A stretch of 28,733 bases of DNA from Chara braunii (GCA_003427395.1 BFEA01000111.1:58397-87129), one strand, 5' to 3'; positions 1-11,156 are shown, counted from the first letter of the stretch. A program made the numbers and translations. Notes: generated by a model not told the origin, from the letters alone.

Positions 1-22
1 CCGTCAGACACTGGCTGACGCC

Positions 23-49
<27 letters not shown>
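23..49. repeat. (CT)n microsatellite
   Basis: Uninterrupted CT dinucleotides. It lies left of the last coding part of element E1. On the minus strand it is a purine tract, but no LTR start could be recognised beside it, so a polypurine-tract role is unproven. Confidence 0.9.
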
Positions 50-53
<4 letters not shown>

Positions 54-137
54 TCTCACGAGAAAGAATCTTCCTCTTCATTCTCGTTGGGCATGTATGA
101 TTTCGGCTGCTTTTTTTCTGCAAAAGTTGTATGTTTT

Positions 138-814
138 TTATATTTTTTTTGTCTTTTTTTCTTCTTCTTTTTTCCCGTGATATACTACCGGTTGTACGAG
201 GCTCCGCAATGAAGTCCGAGGCTCGGGAATGATCGGGCTACCGGTAGTCCGAGCCTCGGACTTGATAGCTGGGCGAGGTACTGGTGGTTTAACAAGTTCC
301 TCCCTCGTGAACCATCGATCGTCCTTAGGATCCGTATGATGCATGAACCGTACTCTGTATTCTTGTGCAGGTTTAGGCGGTCTACCCCTGCCAGCTGGCT
401 TGGGAATAGGCATGTCTCTGGGCTCCATGATATCCTCGATGTCCACATGGCCATCCATGGTGGGGGCAACATAGATCTCCGTGATGGGAACTGTTTTGTC
501 TCAGTGAAAGAAGCGAGCTTTGAGGCATGAAACACAGGGTGAGTGCGTAAGTGACCAGCGATACGGATAACCTACGAGGGACCATCCATCTCACTAGCCA
601 CAACATCCAGGACTTCCCAAGGACCGAAGTACCGAGGCATTAGTTTCCTAGAGATGCCGAAGTCCTGTCTCAGTTCACTAGCCTTAACCCAGACACGTTC
701 CCCTACCTGAAATGTGGACTGCCGGCGATGCTTGTTGTCAGAAGCAATCATTGCTTTTCTTGATATTCTCGACAGCTTGCTGCAACAACTTCTTGTACTG
801 GACATCAAACTCAA
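138..814 (-). pseudogene. E1 integrase C-terminal domain (GPY/F-like) and chromo-like tail
   Basis: The conceptual product resembles the C-terminal part of gypsy integrases. A basic segment ends in QVGERVWVKASELRQ, followed by a GPY/F-type motif (YFGPWEVLDVV) at about 600-640. A short chromodomain-like stretch (EYRVRF, then DDRWFTREELV) ends near the stop at 138. In known chromoviruses this tail binds chromatin and guides insertion. At least two frameshifts split the region, one near 740-760 and one near 480-500. The chromodomain call rests on a short match with only part of the aromatic cage visible, so it is less sure than the integrase call. Confidence 0.75.
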
Positions 815-836
815 TGGTTGCAGGAGTTGCAGCAGG

Positions 837-1454
837 TCAGTTTTCAGGAAGGAGGAAGTCTAGTGCAGATCTAGGCTTCCACCCCAGATGCAGCTGATTC
901 GGGGTGACCCCCGTGGTGCTGTGTACAGCGTTATTGTACAGACTGGCGATGAGAGGTAATTTCTCATCCCAGTCATCTTGGATGGGCTTGATATAATTCC
1001 TCAGCAGATGCTGCACCATCCAGTTCATCTGTTCAGCCTGCCCATTGGCTTCGGGATGATTCCCAAAAGTCATTTGGAGTTGGCTGCCCATCTGCTCAGC
1101 GGCCTTCTTCCACATCTCACTTGTGAAACTCACATCTCTATCACTAACGATCGTCTTTGGCAGTCCAAAGTCAAAGCACCCAGTTATCCATGAATAACTT
1201 GATGTCGTGTTCAGTCCTGGCGGTTTCCGGCATGGCTGACAGACCTGACAGTTCTGTATGTACTTCTTTGCATCGTCCAGCATGTTAGGCCACCAGAATC
1301 GCTGTACTAAATTAGCACTAGTCTTCTTATAGCCGAAATGTCCCGTTGCGTCGTGGCACTCACCTAAAAATAAACTAGGCAAAATCTCTCTAGATGGAAC
1401 AACGAATCTTTTAAACCCTGCCTTCTCAAGAAAGAGTAACCCATCCAGTGGCAT
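837..1454 (-). pseudogene. E1 integrase, zinc-binding domain and partial catalytic core
   Basis: The open stretch has the HHCC zinc-binding domain (CHDATGHFG, then CQVCQPC) and the second half of the DDE core. The second Asp lies in IVSDRDVSF and the Glu in NGQAEQMN, spaced D-35-E as in gypsy integrases. The first catalytic Asp and its flanks are absent: only about 30 residues separate the last zinc Cys from the second Asp, where roughly 110 are usual. An internal deletion therefore removed about 80 codons but kept the frame open. It cannot catalyse strand transfer. Confidence 0.9.
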
Positions 1455-2031
1455 CCACCATCACAAACTCGTCAATGGTGGCGCTGTCTTTGGCCTTCAG
1501 TTTGTTGATGATGTACATCGTGATAGGGTCTTCCTTGTAGGCTTCCCCCAAGGATCGAGTAACGTCCTCAGAAAGGCCAAACTGAAAAATCAGCAAACCT
1601 AGGTAATCTGCCCTGCGGGACAAGGCATTCGCAACCTTGTTGTACTCTCCTTTCACATAATCTAGTTTGAAATCATACTGATCTATGACTTCAATCCAGC
1701 GTTTGAGTGCATCGGAGAGAACCGGTTGTGTCTTGATCCACTTGAGCGTCTCATGGTCAGTTCTCAAATAGAAGACCTTCCTCACAAATAATGCCTCCAG
1801 TGGACAAGTGCCTTGTAGAGGGCATAGAGTTCCCTCTCATAGGTGGACTTTGCCAACTTCTTTGATGGCATCTTTTTGCTCATATACTCGACCGGTCTCA
1901 ACTTTTTCCCTTCGTGCTGAGCCAACACTGTGCCATTGCCGTATTGGCTTGCGTCAGTGGTTACAACAAACGGCCTTTGCGGGTCGGGCACCATGAGAAC
2001 CTCATGATGCGTGAGTGCGTGAGTGCATGCT
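1426..2031 (-). pseudogene. E1 RNase H domain
   Basis: RNase H would degrade the RNA strand of the RNA:DNA hybrid during reverse transcription. Three of the four acidic catalytic residues are visible: Asp in VTTDASQYG, Glu in STYERELYA and Asp in LRTDHETLKW. The fourth, Asp in the family motif ADALSR, is Asn here (VANALSRR; codon AAT near 1630). A reading-frame break near 1785 separates the first two motifs from the last two. A linker then leads into integrase. Confidence 0.88.
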
Positions 2032-3117
2032 TCAAACGCTTGAAAGCGCCTCACACTCGTCGGTCCATTCCCATGGTGTATCAAGTCGAGTCAGATCAGC
2101 CAAGGGAGAAGCGATCGTGCTATAGTTCTTAACGAAGATTCGGTAATAACCACACATTCCCAAGAATGATCTGACCGCAGTCACAAACTGGGGTCGTGGC
2201 CAGTCACGTATGCTAGCCACTTTCGCATCTTCGGGCCTAATCCCATCCGCAAAGACTTCATGACCCAAGTACAAGATTTGAGTGTGTTGCCGAAGGAGTG
2301 ACAGTACCTTGTCTACATGCTAGGCATGTTCCTCGATAGTCTTACTAAAGATAAGTATATCATCGAGGTACACAGCGACGAACTTATCTAAGTAGTCATG
2401 GAAGATCCTATTCATGGCGTGCTGGAAAGTACCCGACGTATTGCAAAGGCCAAAGGGCATCACCACAAACTCGTACAGACCGTACCTGGTCTGGAATGCG
2501 GTTTTGTGCTGGCCCTCTGGTCTTATAGCAATTTGATGGTAGTCGGATTTTAGTCTATCTTAGTATAGTACTTACATCCCTGCACCCTATCCAATAGGTC
2601 GTCGATGCGTGGTAGAGGCTCTGCGTTTTCAACAGTGATGGCATTGAGGCCTTTATAATCAATGCACATCCTTAGTGATCCCCCTTTCTTTGGGACAAAT
2701 AATACTGATGAGCCAAAGGGGGAGGTGGTAGGTCGTATCCAACCCTTCTCTGTGAGCTCTTTCACTTGTCGCCGAAGCCTCGACCAACTCGGTCGGCGCC
2801 ATCCTATAGATTCTCCCTTTAGGTGTTTTGCTACCTGGGATAATCTTTATGGCATGGACAATTTCCCTGTTTACGACTCTTGTAGGCTCCTCAAACAGAT
2901 CAGGGTACTTAGCAACGATGTGCTCTATCTCTGGGGGTGTTTTAAAGACCTCCCCTTTCTCAGAGACATGGACCAGGTACATACCTTCCTCTTGGTTCTG
3001 TTTATAATAATTATAGAACCTTGATGCGCATAGGCACCTGTAGGAGTCAATTAACCTACTGGCTTTGTACTTAGCCAGTCTAACGGTTCTCCCACTAGGC
3101 AACTCTTGCTTTAGCAC
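2032..3117 (-). pseudogene. E1 reverse transcriptase
   Basis: From the N-terminal side there is a protease-RT linker (KYPDLFEEPTR), then fingers and palm (EKGWIRPTTSPFGSSVLFVPKK, then the MCIDYKGLNAIT block). The YLDD active site lies at 2359-2370, followed by the connection segment (YLGHEVFADGIRP, SFLGMCGYYR). Breaks are a frameshift near 2765, a one-base loss near 2552 just after KID, and a TAG stop at 2320-2322 after KTIEEHA. The catalytic Asp pair is intact, so the damage is mainly loss of continuity. The assignment to Ty3/gypsy RT is secure. Confidence 0.93.
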
Positions 3118-3482
3118 CTTCTTGTCCCAGTCAAATTAGGCTTGGCAACCTCAAGGTAATACATGCCTAATAACATATCAAAAGGCAAATCGTCGCTCAC
3201 CAGGAACAAAATTCTATGATTAAGCTCTCCTCTTGGATAGGAGAAAGTGCAAACCACATCCTTAACGTAGTCCTCTACCATCATGCGCTCTTTGTTGGCC
3301 AAAGTACATGCTACCGGTCTACTAAGGCGTTGCACCAGGTCCTTTAGGCGCAACCTCTCAACGCAGTCGTAACTTATGAAGTTTCGCGTGGAGCCGATGT
3401 CTACAAAGGCACCACACTTGCGGCCACCCACACCAACTTCCACAACGAAATGCTCCCCTCTAGGACCTCGACTTAGTGCCAA
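3111..3482 (-). pseudogene. E1 retropepsin-like aspartic protease
   Basis: In gypsy elements this protease cuts the Gag-Pol polyprotein. The open stretch has the layout of a retrotransposon pepsin: the active-site region GAFVDIGSTRNFIS near 3385-3415, a central hydrophobic strand, and the C-terminal ILFLVSDDLPFDMLLGMYYL, which matches the ILG-type second motif. The active-site triad reads Asp-Ile-Gly where families carry DSG or DTG. Sequence upstream (3483-3760) is open in part and links it to gag, as expected for a fused gag-pol. Confidence 0.82.
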
Positions 3483-3760
3483 CCAGGACTCACGAGGGTC
3501 CCTTGTCGACCACTCACTTTAAAAGTCCTCTAAGGCTTCGGACATATCCAACGTACAGAGTATAGTTGGGTCTGGATGCGTCTGCGGGGTGACTAAGGAG
3601 TCAATAGCTTCGGCCAATTCTTGAACCGGGGAGGGTACATCACCCGCTTCAACAAGAGTAGAAGCAGCTACAACTTCTACTGGCCCTATGTGTTTCCCGA
3701 GCTGGAGCTCGTAGAGGCCTCAAACTGAGAAGAAGAATACCCACCCTTAGGAGGGATCTT

Positions 3761-5527
3761 CTACGCGACCTTCACGCTTTTGCATTTAAACTGCTGATGG
3801 CCATACTCGCCGTAGTTTATGCAAGCCCCTCGCTGGTAACGGTCCCGCCACACATCTTGATCCAAACCGACTCTAACCCAAACAACTATCTTGTTTGGAT
3901 TTGCGGCTTGCCCCTGACTCCTCGGTTGACCGCCCTTGCCGCGACCATCTGCCTTAGTCTTGACTATTGCGGCGAGGTTGCTACCCTCAACACTATCCTC
4001 GCTGTCTAACTCTGAACTATCCACAAGGTCGGAAACATCATAGATCTCAGTTTGATTCCCTTCGGAATCCACCATCATCAATCGACTACCCTTTTTCTTC
4101 CACTCTTGCCGACCCTTTTTCTTTCTCCCGTCCGTAGGGGGGGTTAGAGCACCACCCATCGTAGACTCTAAGTCTAGGGCCTTCTTGTTGAAGGTCTCAA
4201 AGGTGTGATACTCTAGCCGAGCCTCGCTGGCCAATAAGTTCTTGATGTCTGTGGGAAGACATCTTAAGAACATGGTCAATACGACCTGTGTACAATCAAC
4301 CGCTCTACGGTTGTGGTAAGCTCTCGCACCGACTTGTACTTCCTAGCATCAAGCTTTAACAATCCATTAGTGGCAATTTGAGGGTTGTGCTAACGCGCTT
4401 CCACTAAATCCATAAAGCTCTCTAAGGTGTGGGTGTGAGCCCAATCACCCATGTTCCTGTCGAACCCCTTTCAGGCAACCAATCCGTTCAACCAGTGAGC
4501 TGCTGAACCCTCTAAGGAGGATGCAACACTTATCACTTCCTCCTCTACCAATATCCTTTCCGCCCTCACCCACATTGGCACCGTTTTCAACCACGTGTCG
4601 AGAGCCTCATCCTTCTTATCTCCTGAGAAGGTTGGAGGTCTCTACCAATATCCTCTTCGCCCTCACCCACATTGGCACCGTTAGGTTGGAGGTGGTTTCA
4701 GGGGGGGGTTGGGGTACCAACGCAATTGCTGTCCTGTTGGCGGGACAGGTGGCAGCTGGGGTGTAGCACCCGCCGCTGGACCAGAAGATGGAGAAGCAAT
4801 AGTCTGAGATAGGGCTGCTGCTGAAAAACCGCTTGGTGTGGTACCGGACTCAGGCGGATATGGGCCTGTCATCGCTGACAATGGCAGCGATGGCAAAGCT
4901 GTTGGCTTGACTCCTGGCCTGTGCATGGCATTCAGGATCTGGTCCAGGGTGTCCTGGGTAGTGTCCAGTTTGCTGTCCATGTACGCATGCAAGGACAGGA
5001 TGCTCGCCTTAAGAATCTTTCCGGTGTTGTTAAGGCTTGAGTCATCTAACCACTCTAATGCAGCTTTGTCTGCTTCTCTACTCTAAAGTCTAATACTTCT
5101 ATTTCTAATCTCATTTTCCCTTTCGGTAGCCTTCTTAAGTTCCTCCTCTAGCCTTAAACGGATCCTCTCTACTTGCTAGAGCTCCATCTGCTCCCGGGTG
5201 CGTGGAGGCGGCGAGCTGAACTGCGAGCCCACCATCTGACTAGTGCCAGCTCCTGGCGTACTGGAGATGACTTGCGAGCTGGTCTGCTGACCAGTTGGGG
5301 TTGCTGCAGCTGTTGCCGATGAGGTAGTCATGGCTACAACCACTAACGTCCTCTCTACAGCTGCTGCTGCTTCCCTGGCAATGTCAAGATTACGAGCCCT
5401 TGCTTCAACCTTTAGCCTTCTCCCTCTCCTGGTAGTAGGGCTTGGAACACTATAGATATTCTAAGCGTGCCACGCCTAGTCTGCCTCCGGTTGTCAGCTG
5501 ATCCTCACCACCCTCTGATCCGCTCAT
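3761..5527 (-). pseudogene. E1 gag
   Basis: Gag forms the particle that packages element RNA. A plausible start is the ATG at 5527-5525 (MSGSEGGEDQL). Next come an Ala/Thr/Pro-rich region, a charged coiled-coil-like part (VERIRLRLEEELKKATEREN), a Pro-rich linker and the retrotransposon-gag core (TFSGDKKDEALDTWLK, AAHWLNGLVA). A basic tail and a zinc knuckle close it. The knuckle is CINYGEYGHQQFKC: CX2CX4HX4C with Tyr at the second Cys. Stops lie in the coiled coil near 5180 and 5090, and there is a frame change between 5527 and 5331. Confidence 0.82.
4543..4693. repeat. Partial tandem duplication inside E1 gag
   Basis: A 43-base segment at 4543-4585 recurs at 4640-4682 with about two changes. 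An 11-base piece (AGGTTGGAGGT) recurs at 4629-4639 and 4683-4693. The second copy lacks the middle of the first, as if a tandem duplication later lost an internal piece. It breaks the gag frame. Confidence 0.85.
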
Positions 5528-6752
5528 TAGCTAGGCAGGCAGTCTGCACTAATGTCCTCTCTGGGACCTACCAGTTCTAAAAATAAATGAAATAAAATAA
5601 TGTTCGGCGAGGTACCAACAACATTTTACATAGACTGTACACATAGTCTACTTCTATCCTGATTAGTTCTCTACAGAAGCTTTGAGAAGAACTGGCTACG
5701 GTAGAACATTACAGTCCTACTCTAGGATGTCTGTTAGGTGTCAGCAATCGGTCCACCAACTGATAAAAAAATAAAAATAAACTAATGTGAGCAGATATAT
5801 GCACAATGGGTATGATAGTGTTCGCCAGTTGAGTCCTCGATTGGAATCTCCTTCCCTTGTATCCAACGTGCCTGTGAGCAGCATCGAGCGGCAGTGTCTA
5901 AGGTGTGCATTAGCGGCCCACCCCTGTGCCCAAGAGATATGCTTATGACCAGAGCTGCCCATTCTTTATCCTCGCGGGAAACGAGCCTTACGTCTAACTG
6001 ATCTGGCTGATCAAGAGGCAATTTAAGGACATCCCCCGAGAGTCCTCAGGAATTATTTAACGTCGCAATCAGGACGACGGTCACAACCAGTGGACAGTTC
6101 AGACCCCAACCAGAAATATTTATAGACGGTCTGGGAGCGTCTGCATAGGACTGGTCAGTCCGCACACCCCTTCTATTAGCGCAGCAAAGAGCCTCAAAGG
6201 ACAAAGCAACATGGCTTGCATGTACTACTCCCATGGGTTGGCATGGTGACCGTGACCCATGCTTCGACCAGGGCCCTTCAGAGGCACCGCCCTCTCCTGC
6301 CAGATGCGCCACTGGGAAGAATGTTTTCTCTCAAGGTAGAGCGCACACGGCTCCTCACACAAAAGAGAGGACACTCAAGGTTGGACTCACCTCCTCGCGG
6401 TAAGAAGAGATTGAGAGGGTAGATAAGGAATGGGAACAACGTACCTGGCCACAGATTTCTCACCAATTGAGCTGACGTGCATTTCGATGACCGGTCATAG
6501 CCTCGGTACCACCCACAACGCGATGCAGTGCCACCTCAGCCAAAATGCCACATCAGCATGCTCTCATCACCATACATACATCAGCCGTCGCCACAGCTCC
6601 CAAGCTGTCACCACAGCCTTCCAGCGGCTGGCCCCTCTACCTGGGCCCCGCTCTATCAAGCCAGCGCCAAAGTATCCTTACTGCACATGAAGCATCGTCA
6701 GTGCACGAAGTAACAATGTCGCCAGCGCTAGGTAAGCGGCGATCACGAACCA
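5528..6752. other. E1 leader, no gene recognised
   Basis: This is the 1.2 kb between the primer binding site and the gag start. It is longer than the roughly 0.7 kb between gag and primer site in E2. Two A/T-rich stretches (5577-5605 and 5761-5785) resemble each other. Near 6523-6560 are two TGCCAC[C/A]TCAGC motifs resembling units of the E2 leader minisatellite in reverse complement. No convincing coding region was seen. Confidence 0.5.
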
Positions 6753-6764
6753 GCTCCGATACCA
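6753..6764 (-). promoter_or_regulatory. E1 primer binding site (initiator-Met tRNA type)
   Basis: The minus strand reads TGGTATCGGAGC, one base different from the plant-type initiator-Met primer site TGGTATCAGAGC. It lies three bases (6765-6767) inside the LTR edge. E2 has the same variant with the same three-base spacer. tRNA pairing here would start minus-strand DNA synthesis. Confidence 0.85.
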
Positions 6765-6767
6765 AAT

Positions 6768-7880
6768 TGCAAGGAATATGAGTGTGAACGATATACAGAG
6801 AACCGAGTTACGAATTCACACAGATGTCCAAGTAGTCGTGTACAAGCAGAGAGCACAAATGCACCGAGAATCCATCCAAATAGAGCAATACAATGAAGTA
6901 ATGAGCCAATGTTCAAGCCCTCGGGCCACACTAACACAGTATCCAATGTCGCTCCTCTCTGTCCGGGGCCCAGCGTCCAGCCTACTCTACTCGACTATCC
7001 TACCTACAGCTGTATTCAAGCAACAGGCTCACTTCGACTATTGAAGACCAATGGGCCTGATGTCCACACCATAGCCAACCTCTCTTCATGCACCAGGTAT
7101 GTATCTCGTCATCCTCATCAGACCTTGATCACCCACACACTCGCCTCCTTCCTGAAGACCACCAATCACACGCTCACCCCGCTAGCGCCCTGCAGCCCGG
7201 CTATGGCTGCTAGCGCACCACTGCCTTGCAGAGCCCCACTTCACCACTCCCGCACGTGGCCTGGCCGCAGCGCAGTATGCCGTGTCTCGCGCAGCAACGC
7301 AGCAGCGTGACCGCATTGACTGTGTGGGCCAGCATGTCCAGGCCCTGGCTGCTCTCCTTCCTATATGGAAGTGGCAGGCCCTGCATGGCTCTGTGTGGCC
7401 TGGCTAGAAGCTTCCAGTAGCTTCCTGTTGGGCCCCATTTCCTGCTCCCAGGCCCGAGGCTACAGTTGAGGGCCTGGGCCTTTTACAGTTTGGACACGGC
7501 CTTAGTCTCCGGAGTTGGGCCATTTCCTGCATTTGCACAGGACCCCGGGGTAGGTACGTCGACAGCACTGCTTTTGCATAGGCCTGTGGCCACTTCGTGA
7601 TGTATCGGCCCTGCTTTGTCTGTAGGTGCCCAGGCGCAACTGCCAAGGCCTGGGCCAACTGTACCACGCAGCTTAGGGAGGCTCGCGCTCCACTCAACCA
7701 ACTGGCGGGTTGCAACAGCCTGCATACCCACATATGAAAATGGCGAGTTTTGGCCTGTGATGAATATTCAGGCCCGCCTTCACTTAGGGCGGGCACTCGG
7801 CTTGCTGGGGGGCTCTGCCCAGAACATGTGTTTGTCTGATAAGGGCCCCTGTGAGGGCTCGTTCCTCACAATTGCTTCNC
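6768..7880 (-). mobile_element. E1 5' LTR (inner edge clear, outer edge uncertain)
   Basis: The inner edge is set by the primer site; in plus orientation the LTR begins TGCAAGGAATATG. The outer edge cannot be fixed because no second copy is present; 7880 is a guess at the change to A/T-rich DNA. The sequence has no coding signal. It holds a perfect 9-bp inverted repeat (CCCAGGCCC at 7447-7455 with GGGCCTGGG at 7470-7478) and several GGCCTG or CAGGCC motifs, like the E2 LTR. Confidence 0.55.
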
Positions 7881-8310
7881 CTACCAGTTTTTTTTTTTTT
7901 TTAAATCAGCAATCTTCTACATGGAATGAACTTTCTTTCAAAAATGAGAGGAAAAAAAAAAAAATCCCTTGCCCTTATTTTATTTTATTGTATTTCGGCT
8001 CCTTTTTTCTGTTTTCTAATTCAAAAAAATCTGAAAAAATGTCAAAATGGAAAAAAAGTTGGGGCTGTGCCGCTGTAGGGCTTACGAAACCCTACAACCC
8101 CAGTTATTATTATTATTATTTTATTTAATTTTTTTTGGCCTAAAAACAATTGTTGAAACTTGTGGCCGCTGCCCGACCGCCCGAGGCTCTCGGCCGCTGT
8201 GATGGTCCCGGTCGCCATTCGAGAAATACCCCGCGGTCATGACCGCAGGGAACACATGGGCATAAGATATTTGGTTTGGGCTTGTCTGTGTTGGGGTCTG
8301 GGATGTTGCG
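7881..8310. other. A/T-rich spacer, no gene recognised
   Basis: It contains a T tract near 7890-7905, A-rich stretches, an ATT run near 8103-8120 and one ambiguous base just upstream at 7879. A hairpin GTAGGG...CCCTAC lies near 8075-8097. A perfect 14-bp palindrome (GCGGTCATGACCGC) is at 8233-8246. No coding sequence was identified. Confidence 0.5.
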
Positions 8311-8588
8311 TTTTTTTTTTTTTTCCCCGAAGTGGTGGGGTGGGGTCTTCAAAGGTTTTGTCACACACCTTCTTTTCCATAAACCCCATCTTTGTTTTAC
8401 TAATTCATCTTTGTTTATGCTACTCACTAGTAGTTTAGTTTTGCTTTTATTTCATTTTGTCACCATGAATGGAGGTCATTTAATACCTAATGATATAAGT
8501 CCAGGAATAATGTGCCGGGGGATAGTGAGTCACTTGTTAGAGAGGATGCTCCAGGTGCGATCTATTTTGTGTCATAGGTCCCTGGACT

Positions 8589-8649
8589 TTGGGCAGTCAA
8601 TGAAGCAGTGGTTTACCGTTTCCGGGATCTGTAAATTGCAGACCTTGCA
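8589..8649 (-). pseudogene. LINE C-terminal zinc-binding domain (zf-RVT)
   Basis: The minus-strand reading gives CKVCNLQIPETVNHCFIDC, with the C-X2-C ... H-X4-C spacing of the zf-RVT domain found at the C-terminus of plant LINE ORF2 proteins. Downstream DLWHKI is the usual tryptophan-containing continuation. This confirms the orientation and the LINE identity. Confidence 0.85.
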
Positions 8650-8971
8650 GGGGTTATTGCTTATTCTACGTGTACTAGTCTTGTAGCCAATTAGGCTATA
8701 TGGTATTCGCTTGTGGTATCTCCCATCATTCTGTGAGTGTATTTCATCTGATGAACCATGCTCTTTTTAAAGCATTACTTTTGTTGAGTGCAGGTTCTGT
8801 GATTCATGCAATGTCTGAGGAACTAGACACCAAGAATCTTGATCTGTTCTGTTTTCCTTGCTGCGTCTCTGTGCCAGCCAATGGTTCGTTCACTGGTACT
8901 GCCCTGAATTTGCTATTAGCCATCGTAGGTTGGCTAGCTTAACACCTAGTGCAGAAAATGGACTTCCAGTG

Positions 8972-9228
8972 CGAGGTTATTTGAGATTCAGCACGCATGT
9001 TTTCTTCTTTTGTCCATCTTTTTGGTCCGGTGTCAGTTAGTGAGGTGGGTTTAGAGAAGAAGAGACAGTGGCCTAGTACGGTGGAGAGGCGGTCAGAAGT
9101 TGGACGAGGTTATTTGAGATTCAGCACGCATGTTTTCTTCGTTTGTCCATCTTTTTGGTCCGGTGTTAGTTATTGAGGTGGGTTTAGAGAAGAAGAGACA
9201 GTAGCCTAGTACGGTGGAGAGGCGGTTG
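8972..9228. repeat. 133-bp tandem duplication within the LINE
   Basis: A unit starting CGAGGTTATTTGAGATTC at 8972 recurs at 9105 with only a few substitutions over about 123 bases. Confidence 0.93.
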
Positions 9229-9360
9229 GGGGTACTCCAGGTCCATTCTGTTGGGTTTATTTCCAGGTTCTGTATACTTGACTGAGGCTTAAAAACCCTG
9301 TTTCTTTCCTTCCCCTTCAATGACCCTTATTCTTTGCAGACTGCTTGTTTTGAATGATCC

Positions 9361-9432
9361 TTCTGCTCTGCTCTCTATATCGATGACGCTTACTGGTTCT
9401 GCTCTGCTCTCTATATCGATGACGCTTACTGG
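9361..9432. repeat. Perfect 36-bp tandem duplication within the LINE
   Basis: Positions 9361-9396 and 9397-9432 are identical. The length is 12 codons, so the duplication itself does not shift the frame. Confidence 0.96.
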
Positions 9433-10430
9433 GTTCCCTGGTTCCTTGAGGGTGAAAAAATGTTGCAGCAAATCCAATTATTGTTCTGGTTTTCATAAGT
9501 TTTGACCTCCAATACCGTCCCCCGGTCCTTTGTTGCAGCCCAGTTACCGTATTGCCATTTCTGTTTGGATCGTAGTAGGCGCCTCCATTCCATGTTGATA
9601 CTCTCAAAATGATCTGACTAATGGTCGCTTGAAGGTGATGGGTCCCTTTCAGTGTTGGCCTAAGATCATTTTCTGATTTCCACGCGTTCGTTGTGTCCTC
9701 CCAAAGATGTTGGATTTGCCATATTCCTCTTTCTACCCAATGGCCCCATTTGGCATCCGATTTGGAAAGACGGAAGCTTTCTCCTTTCTCAATTTTGATG
9801 CAGGGATTACCAAAGAGGGGTTGTCTGAATATTTCGTCTCTTTTTTTGGGCCCTATCCTGTTCTCTGGACATATGTTTCTCCCAATCCGTAGGATCTGTG
9901 ACCAGAGGGACTTTGAGGGTTCATTATCGCGTGTGTCGTCTTGGGTCAATTGTGAGTGTTGGTTTCTTTTGCTTTTGGGAAGTGGCCAATGCTTGTCGAA
10001 GATCCAGTAAAGGCCTGGCATGCTCTTCGGTGATTTGAATGGCACTCCCTGATGTGTTCAAGGGCTATAGGAGCCCAGTGCAGGTTGATTTGAAGGGCCT
10101 GGATCTAGCGGGCCGGGTCTAGAAGGCCCATACCTCCCGTGGCTTTGGGTTGAGTAACTGTTTGTCAGGCCACCTTATGAATGCAGTGTTCGTTATCAGG
10201 GTTGCCTGACCACAGGAAGGCCACTGTCTTTTTCTTGATTTGGCTTCGGAAGTCGTCAGATGGGAACCAAATAGAGGTAGCGTACCACATCGTGGATAGA
10301 ATTGAGTTGATTAGAGCTAGGACCCTAGCAACGAAGTGTGGATAGTAGGATACCCTTCCACGTGTGCATTTTGTTAATCATGGATGATAGTAGGGAAGTG
10401 GCCGATGTGTTATGGCAACCTTTCGTATTT

Positions 10431-10545
10431 AGGTTAATCTCTAGGAAGCGAATCGGGCCGGATGGATCTGCCCAATTCATCCTCGTTTCTTTAGGTTAAT
10501 CCCTAGGAAGTGAATCGGGCGGATGGATCTGCCCAATTCATCCCC
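10431..10545. repeat. 62-bp tandem duplication within the LINE
   Basis: A unit starting AGGTTAATC at 10431 recurs at 10493. The copies differ by a few bases, including a one-base indel near GGGC[C]GG. Confidence 0.9.
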
Positions 10546-11068
10546 TCCAGAGTGAGTTCAATGGGAGGGGGCACTTCCGAGAGCCACCAACCAATTGGTG
10601 TTTTGGTCCAGTTCACTTTCTTTCGGAGGGCAATTGAAAGGCTTGTGTTGATCTTGTCAGCGCTTGGAATGATGAGTTTCATGCCCCGATGAGAACTGTG
10701 AGATCGTCCGCGAATAAGAGGATGGTAGGTATTTGTAAGGACTGTCCTTTTTCGTCCTTGATGTTCACAAGTCTCTCTATGGACGGTTCTTTTCTCAGGA
10801 AGGCTGTGATGGCTTCCATTACGAATAGGAAGATTAGTGCCCATTTCCGGAAAACCGGTCCAATGCCCATTTTTTCCGTGCAGGATTGGAGAAAATCCCA
10901 TAGGCGTTCTCAAAATCGAAGAAGAGAATTGCTGCTGTGATCTTCTTTTGATTTATTATTCTGGTGGACTCGCTCAGTGCCATTACATTGTCCTAGTCTG
11001 CCTGGGATGAACCATAATGATACATCCATCACAAGGACAACATGCACAGCACAGGATCAACACAACGA

Positions 11069-11070
<2 letters not shown>

Positions 11071-11156
<86 letters not shown>

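Larger units (their letters stand above)
138..6764 (-). mobile_element. Degenerate Ty3/gypsy LTR retrotransposon E1 (internal region)
   Basis: Read on the minus strand, the order is primer binding site, leader, gag, aspartic protease, reverse transcriptase, RNase H, integrase and chromo-like tail, which is the Ty3/gypsy (Metaviridae) order. Matches run for about 5.4 kb but shift frame repeatedly and contain in-frame stops, for example TAG at 2320-2322 just after the RT active site. The 5' LTR begins three bases right of the primer site. No matching 3' LTR was found to the left, so it lies outside the window or is lost. The element cannot encode its own enzymes now. Confidence 0.93.
8311..11025 (-). 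mobile_element. 5'-truncated LINE (non-LTR retrotransposon)
   Basis: The minus strand encodes broken pieces of a plant-type LINE ORF2. In order these are an RT motif resembling FIPGR then DNVMALSES (about 10940-11011), a palm piece AAILFFDFENAY, the active site LLFADDL (FADD at 10702-10713), a thumb region (KVNWTKTPIGWWLS), a conserved segment (INSILSTMWYATSIWFPSDD, then AFLWSG near 10205-10230) and a GGMGLLDP block. A zinc knuckle follows. The 14-T tract at 8311-8324 is the complement of the poly(A) tail and marks the 3' end. The endonuclease and the start of RT are missing. Many frameshifts and stops are present. No flanking target duplication was found. Confidence 0.85.

Noticed and set aside
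1-137. 3' LTR of E1 left of 138
   Set aside because: No sequence here matches the 5' LTR starting at 6768, so no LTR edge can be claimed.
7095-7125. CTGATGAG on the minus strand as a hammerhead core
   Set aside because: No GAAAC after a pairing stem II and no stem I or III could be drawn.
8298-11009. CTGGGATG at both ends as a LINE target duplication
   Set aside because: The right copy is inside the RT coding sequence (FIPGR motif), and the left copy is not adjacent to the T tract.
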